In this document: one piece after another, positions 56,968-64,000 of the stretch
Numbering within the stretch: the stretch's first letter is position 1
How the letters are laid out: the number at the start of each line of letters is the position of its first letter
Origin: Flavobacteriales bacterium
Lineage (GTDB): Bacteria > Bacteroidota > Bacteroidia > Flavobacteriales > UA16
Direction: 5' to 3'
Length of the DNA: 64,000 nt
Assembly: GCA_028141885.1 (NCBI GenBank)
Contig: JAOIQU010000001.1
Location: 24,320-88,319, forward strand
Program-made: the position numbers and the translations under genes
The notes under the pieces: model-generated
The model's database searches: none
Seen by the model: only the letters and a program-made list of their open reading frames with translations
What the model was told of the DNA's origin: nothing

Positions 56968-59883
56968 ATGCAGAATAAGAACATTCTTGTCGTTTTCACA
57001 GTGCTGTTGGCCTTGGCGACGTTGTACACCCTTTCATTCAATTGGGTAGCGAGTGGTTACGAAACGACCGCGGATGAATACGGCGCTTTTGTGGCGGACT
57101 CCCTTGAGCGCGCAGATGCCCTCGAAGGCCAAACCTTCGAAGAAGCCGCGGCCCAAGCGGCGCGCGAATTCCTTCGCGACAGTGCCGCCGCAGAGATCTA
57201 CCCCGTATTTGGCCACACGTACCGTCAGGTCAAGGAACAAGAACTCAACCTCGGCCTTGACCTCAAAGGCGGAATGAGCGTCACGCTCGAAGTGAGCCTT
57301 CCCGACCTCATCGTCGCCCTTTCCGATTACAGCGACAATGAAGATTTCCGCGGCGCCTTGGCCGAAGCCAAAGCCTTGCGCAAAGAGAACAGTGCGGACT
57401 TCGTGACCAACTTCGAGTCTGCTTGGACGGCCCGCGGCTCCGAAGTCGAGCTGTGGCGCATTTTCCACAACATGGAGAACAAAGACCTCTTCCCTGCCAA
57501 GAGCACGGACGCAGAGATTTTTGAAATCCTCCGTGCGGAAGCCCAAACCGCCATCGACAACACCGAGAGCATCATCCGGAAGCGGATTGACCAACTCGGA
57601 GTGGCCCAGCCCAACGTCCAAAAGCTCCAGAACGGGCGCATCCTTGTCGAGCTCCCTGGCATCGATGACCGTGAGCGCGCTCGGAAGCAGTTGAAGAGCA
57701 CGGCCAACCTCGAATTTTGGGAAACGTACTTCAACGACGAAGTCATTGGGCGCCTCGGCGCTGTCAACGCAGCCATTGGCGAAGCGATGAACCCTGACCT
57801 CTACGGAGAGGATGCCCCTGCTGACTCCACGTTGACGCAAGATCAACTGCGCGCCAAGAACCCACTGTTCTCGGTGTTCCAAATGGAGTTGAGCCGTCGT
57901 TCACCCGTGGTGGGTTACACGCTCACAAGCGACACCAACCGTGTCAACGACCTGCTCCGTCGCCCAGAGGCCCGTCAGGCCATTGGCAGCGACTTGCGCT
58001 TGCTCTGGGAAGCCAAGCCTGCCACCAACGTTGCGCAATTGTTCGCCGTGAAGGATCCTTCAGGCAAGGGCAAAGCTGAACTCAGCGGCAAGAGCATTGT
58101 CGACGCCCGCGTCAGCTACGATGAGATCGGCGACGTCGTGGTGAGCATGACCATGAACAGCGAAGGATCGATTGCATGGGGCGCCATGACTGAGCGCTGT
58201 GCGAACGAAAACAATCGCGCCGTGGCCGTCGTCCTTGACAACTTGGTCTTCAGCGCACCCAACGTGCAATCGGCAATCACCAACGGCCGCTCTCAAATCA
58301 GCTTCGGTTCTGGCCAATCCGCCGAGCAGAAGCTCGCCGAGGCGGAAGACCTTGCCAGCCTCCTCAAGGCCGGTTCTCTTCCCGCCCCTGCCCGAATCGT
58401 TGACGAAGTCAGTGTGGGACCGCAGCTCGGTGAAGAAAACATCAAGGCTGGTCTGAGCTCGTTTGTCATCGCCCTCTTGGTGGTGTTGGCCTACATGATT
58501 TTCTACTACCGCGGTGCTGGCATCGTTTCCAACGTGGCCTTGGTGGCCAACCTGTTCTTCTTGATCGGTGCCCTTGCCTCTCTCGGTGCAGCGTTGACCC
58601 TTCCCGGCATCGCAGGCATCGTCTTGACCATTGGCATGGCGGTGGACGCCAACGTGCTGATTTACGAGCGCATCCGTGAGGAAATGCGCGGCGGCAAGGG
58701 ATTGATGGTCGCCCTGAAAGAAGGTTACGCCAAAGCCTACAGCGCCATCATTGACGCCAACATCACAACGTTGTTGACGGCGTTTGTGCTCTACTCATTC
58801 GGAAGCGGCGCCATCCGAGGCTTCGCCACGACGCTGATCATCGGCATCTTCACATCGCTCTTCAGTGCGATTGTGTTGACGCGTTTGATCTTCTTCACTC
58901 GCCTTGAGAACAAGAAAAACATCACTTTCTACACCGAAGCCACCAAAAACTGGTTCACCAACACGGCAGTCAACTTCATTGGCAACCGTCGTCGGTTCTA
59001 CCTGTTGAGTGCAATTGTGGTCATCGGAGGCATCGCGTCATTGACAACCAAGGGTCTCAACTACGGTGTGGAATTCTCAGGAGGCACGACGTTTGACGTC
59101 AGCTTTGACGAGGCCGTTGATGCAGAGGCCGTCCGCGGCGCATTGGCTGGTGCCTTCACAGAGGACGGTGTTCCAGGCAACCCCCTGGTCCAAACCAAGG
59201 ACTCGCCTGAAAAGCTCCGCATCATGACCAACTTCATGATCGAGAGCGAAGCTGAAGACGTGGACGAGCAAATCAACGCCGCTTTGGCAGAAGGTCTCGG
59301 AACCCTGGGCACAGGCTACAGCGTGGACATGTACAACAAGGTCGACAGCACCATCTCAGACGACTTCCGCAGTGGAGCTCAGAACGCGACCATCTTCTCG
59401 CTTCTGATCATCTTCCTGTACATCTTCTTCCGATTCCGGAAGTGGCAATACGGCCTCGGTGCCCTCATTGCCATGGTGCACGACGTGATTGTGGTGCTGG
59501 CGGTGTTCTCCATCTTCTGGGGCGTGCTACCATTCACCATGGAGATCGACCAGGCCTTCATTGCAGCGATTTTGACAGTCATCGGTTACTCGATCAACGA
59601 CACGGTGGTTGTGTTCGACCGGATTCGTGAATACGTCGGATTGTACGGCAACAAGAAGGGCGAAGAAGAGCTGATGAACAGCGCGCTCAACAGCACGTTG
59701 AGCCGGACCATCAACACATCGCTCTCGACGTTTGTCGTATTGTTGACCATTTTCCTCTTCGGTGGAGACAACATCAAGGGCTTCGTGTTTGCCTTGATGG
59801 TGGGTGTGGTCGTCGGTACATACAGCTCGATTTTCATCGCCACGCCAAGCGTCCTCGACTTCAGCAAGCGACTGGCGAAGTGA
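56968..59883 (+). CDS. secDF: Fused protein translocase subunit SecDF
   Basis: 971 residues, 12 transmembrane segments. SecD half: TM1 at 4-24, LNLGLDLKGGMSVTLEVSLP, P1 periplasmic domain up to ~490, then FVIALLVVLAYMIFYYRGAG and GIVLTIGMAVDANVLIYERI (proton-path Asp). The SecF half begins near residue 660 with GLNYGVEFSGGTTFDV and has GYSINDTVVVFDRIREY. It uses the proton gradient to pull secreted proteins, including T9SS substrates such as the repeat proteins here. The fusion is normal for Bacteroidota. Confidence 0.96.
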   Translation: MQNKNILVVFTVLLALATLYTLSFNWVASGYETTADEYGAFVADSLERADALEGQTFEEAAAQAAREFLRDSAAAEIYPVFGHTYRQVKEQELNLGLDLKGGMSVTLEVSLPDLIVALSDYSDNEDFRGALAEAKALRKENSADFVTNFESAWTARGSEVELWRIFHNMENKDLFPAKSTDAEIFEILRAEAQTAIDNTESIIRKRIDQLGVAQPNVQKLQNGRILVELPGIDDRERARKQLKSTANLEFWETYFNDEVIGRLGAVNAAIGEAMNPDLYGEDAPADSTLTQDQLRAKNPLFSVFQMELSRRSPVVGYTLTSDTNRVNDLLRRPEARQAIGSDLRLLWEAKPATNVAQLFAVKDPSGKGKAELSGKSIVDARVSYDEIGDVVVSMTMNSEGSIAWGAMTERCANENNRAVAVVLDNLVFSAPNVQSAITNGRSQISFGSGQSAEQKLAEAEDLASLLKAGSLPAPARIVDEVSVGPQLGEENIKAGLSSFVIALLVVLAYMIFYYRGAGIVSNVALVANLFFLIGALASLGAALTLPGIAGIVLTIGMAVDANVLIYERIREEMRGGKGLMVALKEGYAKAYSAIIDANITTLLTAFVLYSFGSGAIRGFATTLIIGIFTSLFSAIVLTRLIFFTRLENKKNITFYTEATKNWFTNTAVNFIGNRRRFYLLSAIVVIGGIASLTTKGLNYGVEFSGGTTFDVSFDEAVDAEAVRGALAGAFTEDGVPGNPLVQTKDSPEKLRIMTNFMIESEAEDVDEQINAALAEGLGTLGTGYSVDMYNKVDSTISDDFRSGAQNATIFSLLIIFLYIFFRFRKWQYGLGALIAMVHDVIVVLAVFSIFWGVLPFTMEIDQAFIAAILTVIGYSINDTVVVFDRIREYVGLYGNKKGEEELMNSALNSTLSRTINTSLSTFVVLLTIFLFGGDNIKGFVFALMVGVVVGTYSSIFIATPSVLDFSKRLAK

Positions 59884-59934
59884 TTTGATCTCTTGAAAGC
59901 TTCAGGCAACCTAAACGCCTGAAAGTCAGCAATT

Positions 59935-59963
59935 AAAAACCACTCCTTCGGGGGTGGTTTTTT
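59935..59963 (+). terminator. Rho-independent terminator after secDF
   Basis: AAAACCACTCC-TTC-GGGGGTGGTTTTTT stem and U-run. The rest of the gap to 60094 holds only a TATTTTG promoter-like box at 60061. Confidence 0.85.
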
Positions 59964-60094
59964 GTTTCCACGACTTCAATTCAAAAGACTTATACACCCT
60001 TTCGTCGAACCGAAAAACGCCCCCGTATACAAAAACGAAACATTCAGCGCTTTTTTTTCGTATTTTGTCGAGTTCAAAGACGAAACCCACGCAC

Positions 60095-63000
60095 ATGGAC
60101 TGTTTGTTCTCCCGCGATTCCTTCGACCACTTCTCCAACAAGGTCGGAAATCACATTTCTCCGCTCAAGGGCTTGTTCTTGGTCATGATGACCTTGGTCC
60201 TGACCCTGAGCAATGGCACCGAGACTTGGGCCTATCCCGGTTGCACCATCCAAGGCGCTTGCAACTACGATCCAGATGCGACCAGCAACGACGGCAGTTG
60301 TGACTTTGTGTCCTGCTTGGCGTTTGGCTGCACCAACGCCACGGCGTGCAACTACGATCCAGACGCCGACTACAACGACAATTCCTGTGAATACGTCTCT
60401 TGCGCAGGTTGCATGAACGAAGCGGCATGCGACTACGACCCTGACGCCACTTTGGCGGCCACGTGCACCGACTTTTCGTCTTGTTACGGATGTACTGATG
60501 GCAGCGCACCAAACTACGATCCGACAGCGACGCTCGACGATGGTTCATGTGAGGTCCCTGGTTGTACGATTGTTGGAGCGTGCAACTTCGATCCCAATGC
60601 GAATGTGGACGACAACTCATGTGATTTCTTCTCTTGTCTTCCCAGCGGTTGTTTGAACCAAAATGCCTGCAACTACGACCCCTCTGCCGTCATCAACGAT
60701 GGCTCTTGTGTTTTTGCCGATGCCGGTTATGACTGCGATGGGAACTGTTTGGCTGACACTGACGGTGACGGAGTGTGCGATGCCAATGAGATCGAAGGAT
60801 GCACCGATTCCTCAGCCTTGAACTTTGATGAAGACGCCACAGACGACGATGGTTCTTGCATCTCCTCTACCCCAGGTTGCTGGGACCCCACAGCATGCAA
60901 CTACAATCCGCTTGCCAACCAGAGTGACGACAGCTGCGAGTTCACCTCTTGCGCAGGATGCTTGAGCCCTTCGGCTTGCAACTACGACGCCACGGCCGTC
61001 TACCCGGCCACTTGTGAATTTCCTGATGCCGGGTACGACTGCGACGGCAATTGCTTGATTGACAACGACGGTGACGGCGTGTGCGATCAATTTGAGATCG
61101 CCGGTTGCACCGATGAAACGGCATGCAACTACGACAGCGAAGCCACCGAATTGGATGGTTCTTGTGACTTCAGCACTTGTGCAGGTTGCACCAACGAATT
61201 TGGCTGCAACTACGACCCCAATGCCACCATTGACGACGGAAGCTGCGACTTCTTCTCATGCATCACTTTTGGCTGCACCAACTCGACAGCGTGCAACTAC
61301 GACGCTGAAGCGACTTACGAAGACGGAAGTTGTGAATTTGTGTCATGCGCTGGCTGCACAAACCCTGCCGCTTGCGATTACGACCCCGATGCCACGATCT
61401 CTGCGCAATGTCAGGACTTCACATCATGCCTCGGCTGCACAGACCCAGAAGCCGACAACTACGACCCTGCTGCAACCCAGGACAGCGGCAACTGCTTGTT
61501 CTTGGGCTGCACCGTGGCCGTGGCCTGCAACTACGATGCAAACGCCAACTCCGACGACGGAAGCTGTGAGTACGAGAGCTGCGCCGGTTGTTTGAACCCC
61601 ATTGCCTGCAACTACGACCCCGATGCCATTTTGTCCGGGACCTGTGAATTTGCAGACAACGGATACGACTGCGACGGCAACTGCCTGGAAGACACGGATG
61701 GAGATGGCATTTGTGATCCGTTTGAGGTTTTGGGGTGCACCAACCCTGACGCCGTCAACTTTGACAGCGATGCCACAGACGACGATGGCTCTTGCTTCAT
61801 TTTGACCGAGGGTTGCATCGATCCCTCAGCATGCAACTACGACGAGACGGCCAACACAGACGACGGTTCATGTGAATTCACCTCGTGTGCCGGTTGTTTG
61901 AATGAAAGTGCGTGCAACTATGACCCCACGGCCATCTACCCTGCCGAATGTGAGTTCCCAGAATACGCATACTACTGCGACGGCACTTGCATTGCAGACA
62001 ACGATGGAGACGGCATTTGCAACCCCTTTGAGGTGCCTGGTTGCACCGCTGAAGACGCGTGTAACTTCGACCCTGAGGCCACCGACGACGACGGATCATG
62101 CGACTTCATCACATGCAACGTCCCCGGCTGCACCAACCCATTTGCCTGCAACTACGATCCTGAAGCGGTCATCAACGATGGGTCTTGCGACTTCTTGAGT
62201 TGCCTTGCATTTGGTTGCACCAACCCCTCTGCATGCAACTACGATCCGGACGCCAACTTCAACGACGGCTCCTGCGAATACACCACATGCGCGGGTTGTA
62301 CAAATCCGCTGGCCTGTGATTTTGACCCTGATGCAACCATCGCTGCAGGCTGCAACGACTACAGCTCTTGCTACGGCTGTACGGACGAATTGGCTGCCAA
62401 CTTTGACGAGAACGCAACGTTTGACGATGGTTCTTGCCAATTCCCCGGTTGCACCGTGGAAGGCGCGTGCAACTACGACGAGTCGGCCAACTTCAACGAT
62501 GGGTCTTGTGACTTCTTCTCGTGCTTGGTCGAAGGTTGTTTGAACGAATCCGCCTGCAACTACGACCCGGATGCTGATTTGCCGGGGGAATGCGAATACC
62601 CCGAAGCCGGCTACGATTGTGATGGCAATTGTCTCGAAGACGCCGATGGAGATGGAATTTGCGACCAGTTTGAAATCGCGGGATGCACCGACGAGACTGC
62701 CTTGAACTTCGATTCTGAAGCAACCGAGGACAATGGATCGTGCATTTTGCCCGTGGAAGGTTGCACCGACAGTGCGGCTTGCAACTACGACATCACTGCG
62801 AACACAGACGATGGGTCTTGTGAGTTCGACTCATGTGTGGGTTGCTTGGCTCCGACAGCCTGCAACTACAACGCTGACGCCATCTACCCTGGAGAATGTG
62901 AGTATCCTGACATGGGTTACGATTGCGACGGAAACTGCCTGAGTGATTTCGACGGCGACGGCGTGTGTGACCCCTTCGAAGTGTTGGGATGCGATGACCC

Positions 63001-64000
63001 CGCCGCCTTGAACTACGATCCAGATGCGACCAGCAACGACGGCAGTTGTGACTTTGTGTCCTGCTTGGCGTTTGGCTGCACCAACGCCACGGCGTGCAAC
63101 TACAATCCAGACGCCAACGTCGATGACGAAGGCTGCGATTTTGAAAGCTGCATTGGCTGTTTGAGCCCAGAGGCCTGCAACTACGATCCTGACGCCACCG
63201 TCGCCGGAGAGTGTGTTTTCCCTGAATTGGGCTACGACTGTGACGGCGTTTGCTTGGAAGATGCAGACGGCGATGGGGTGTGTGACCCCTTTGAGATTGC
63301 GGGATGTACCGATTCTGAGGCTTGCAACTACGACGAAGACGCCACAGATGACAATGGCTCTTGTTTCACTGCCCTCGATGGTTACGACTGCGATGGAAAT
63401 TGCTTGAGTGACCAAGACAACGATGGGATTTGTGATCCTTTTGAATTGCCTCCCCTCTTGTTTGTCCCTGCGGACACCTTGGCCGAATGTGGGTCTGACC
63501 TCCCTGTCGCGACCGCCACCGGTGGATGCTCAGAACCGATTGTCACTTTTGAAGACGAGGTGTTGCCAGGGAACTGCGAAGGAAACTTCACCACGCTGCG
63601 CACTTGGACGGCCACTGACAACTGTGGCAACAGCTCTTCTCGTGTCCAAACCATCTTGTTCCAAGACACCACCGCGCCCGAGTTGACCATCCCTGCGGAT
63701 TACACCGCCGAATGTTCTGAAAACCTTGTCCTTGACGATGCCTCGGCCATCGACGCGTGCAGCTCTTTTGAGATTTCGGAAACTTCAGTGACCACGCCAG
63801 GCGACGCCGCTGGCAACTACGTGATCGTTCGCACGTTCATCGCCACCGACGATTGCGGCAACAGCTCTTCGGCTTCGCAGACCATCACTGTGGAAGACAC
63901 CACAGCGCCGGAGTTCACCTTCGTCCCTGCAGACTACACCGTAGAGTGCTCAGACGAGATGCCGATGGATGACGCCACAGCGTCAGACAACTGCGGAGAG
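60095..64000 (+). CDS. Giant secreted Cys-rich repeat protein with HYR-like domains (3' end outside window)
   Basis: 1302 codons are open from ATG 60095 to the edge. A long basic N-terminus and hydrophobic core (GLFLVMMTLVLTLSNG, cleavage after TWA) form the signal. It contains 33 Cys-rich repeats of ~20-35 residues (GCTNxxACNYDP...DGSC). Eight calcium-binding TSP3-like insertions (GYDCDGNCLxDxDGDGVCD) occur at fairly regular spacing. From residue ~1120 HYR-like beta domains of ~80 residues start (DNCGNSSS, DTTAPELTIPADYTAEC). A T9SS sorting domain is expected beyond the edge. It is probably a surface adhesin or matrix protein. Confidence 0.88.
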   Translation, partial: MDCLFSRDSFDHFSNKVGNHISPLKGLFLVMMTLVLTLSNGTETWAYPGCTIQGACNYDPDATSNDGSCDFVSCLAFGCTNATACNYDPDADYNDNSCEYVSCAGCMNEAACDYDPDATLAATCTDFSSCYGCTDGSAPNYDPTATLDDGSCEVPGCTIVGACNFDPNANVDDNSCDFFSCLPSGCLNQNACNYDPSAVINDGSCVFADAGYDCDGNCLADTDGDGVCDANEIEGCTDSSALNFDEDATDDDGSCISSTPGCWDPTACNYNPLANQSDDSCEFTSCAGCLSPSACNYDATAVYPATCEFPDAGYDCDGNCLIDNDGDGVCDQFEIAGCTDETACNYDSEATELDGSCDFSTCAGCTNEFGCNYDPNATIDDGSCDFFSCITFGCTNSTACNYDAEATYEDGSCEFVSCAGCTNPAACDYDPDATISAQCQDFTSCLGCTDPEADNYDPAATQDSGNCLFLGCTVAVACNYDANANSDDGSCEYESCAGCLNPIACNYDPDAILSGTCEFADNGYDCDGNCLEDTDGDGICDPFEVLGCTNPDAVNFDSDATDDDGSCFILTEGCIDPSACNYDETANTDDGSCEFTSCAGCLNESACNYDPTAIYPAECEFPEYAYYCDGTCIADNDGDGICNPFEVPGCTAEDACNFDPEATDDDGSCDFITCNVPGCTNPFACNYDPEAVINDGSCDFLSCLAFGCTNPSACNYDPDANFNDGSCEYTTCAGCTNPLACDFDPDATIAAGCNDYSSCYGCTDELAANFDENATFDDGSCQFPGCTVEGACNYDESANFNDGSCDFFSCLVEGCLNESACNYDPDADLPGECEYPEAGYDCDGNCLEDADGDGICDQFEIAGCTDETALNFDSEATEDNGSCILPVEGCTDSAACNYDITANTDDGSCEFDSCVGCLAPTACNYNADAIYPGECEYPDMGYDCDGNCLSDFDGDGVCDPFEVLGCDDPAALNYDPDATSNDGSCDFVSCLAFGCTNATACNYNPDANVDDEGCDFESCIGCLSPEACNYDPDATVAGECVFPELGYDCDGVCLEDADGDGVCDPFEIAGCTDSEACNYDEDATDDNGSCFTALDGYDCDGNCLSDQDNDGICDPFELPPLLFVPADTLAECGSDLPVATATGGCSEPIVTFEDEVLPGNCEGNFTTLRTWTATDNCGNSSSRVQTILFQDTTAPELTIPADYTAECSENLVLDDASAIDACSSFEISETSVTTPGDAAGNYVIVRTFIATDDCGNSSSASQTITVEDTTAPEFTFVPADYTVECSDEMPMDDATASDNCGE
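60263..60355 (+). repeat. 93-bp perfect repeat, first copy
   Basis: Identical to 63011-63103, 2748 bp away in the same reading frame of the giant protein. Confidence 0.85.
63011..63103 (+). repeat. 93-bp perfect repeat, second copy
   Basis: Second copy of the 60263-60355 repeat. Most other repeat units in this gene differ by many synonymous changes. Confidence 0.85.

Noticed and set aside
60237..63440. CRISPR-like repeat array
   Set aside because: The repeats are in-frame Cys-rich coding units of variable length without constant spacers, and no cas genes are nearby.

Overview
The window looks like chromosome from a member of the Bacteroidota, most likely a marine Flavobacteriales-type organism with mid-50s GC. 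The reasons are T9SS-style C-terminal sorting domains, Cys-rich 'GCT...ACNYD...DDGSC' repeat proteins, a fused SecDF, PafA-type phosphatase, DUF5606 and DUF2805 proteins, an HSDR_N-type protein next to holA, promoter boxes of the Bacteroidota type TAnnTTTG, and almost no Shine-Dalgarno sequences. The genus is inference only.

Layout. 1-10.7 kb is host: two secreted Cys-rich T9SS proteins (the first runs off the left edge), an exported EEP-family nuclease with TSP3 and dockerin-like ends, a lipoprotein S33 peptidase, a DUF2805 protein, an outer-membrane-like protein, an Amt ammonium transporter, a small exported protein and an FkbM methyltransferase. 10.75-37.7 kb is an apparently complete 27-kb siphovirus prophage inserted in the 3' end of tRNA-Arg(UCU). 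37.7-64 kb is host again: tRNA-Arg, tRNA-Ser and tRNA-Pro, two pirins, LhgO, a UMF1 transporter, an OmpA-family protein, hemE, holA, a DUF5606 protein, 3-hydroxyacyl-CoA dehydrogenase, a K+ channel, acyl-CoA synthetase, PAP2 phosphatase, FluC/CrcB, PafA, an M61 peptidase, a DUF4159 protein, SecDF, and a giant Cys-rich repeat protein running off the right edge.

Prophage logic. The integrase lies beside attR. A divergent control region (31590/31874) separates a leftward 338-residue protein of unknown function from a rightward early operon: HTH/excisionase, two unknowns, a stand-alone DnaA domain IV, an SSB-like protein, a DnaB/Twinkle-like ATPase, and an annealing-like protein. Leftward late genes run HNH, terminases, portal, protease, capsid, connectors, tail tube, tail chaperones, tape measure, tail tip, XhlA-like protein, amidase and a VRR-NUC nuclease. 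A separate rightward cassette (holin-like, metallophosphoesterase, small membrane protein) sits at attL.

Main discoveries from reading the sequence. (1) A four-copy promoter-like module in the prophage: TTGmC-N4-GTTAACC, exactly 21 nt, a hexamer ANWTTG, then 4-7 nt to a start codon. (2) A textbook -1 frameshift signal joining the two tail chaperone frames. (3) At many host genes the TAnnTTyG promoter box lies only 4-7 nt before the start codon, implying leaderless or near-leaderless mRNAs. (4) Direct repeats near both att ends that look like integrase arm sites. (5) A 52-bp duplicated tRNA-Pro 3' end that looks like the scar of a lost integrative element.
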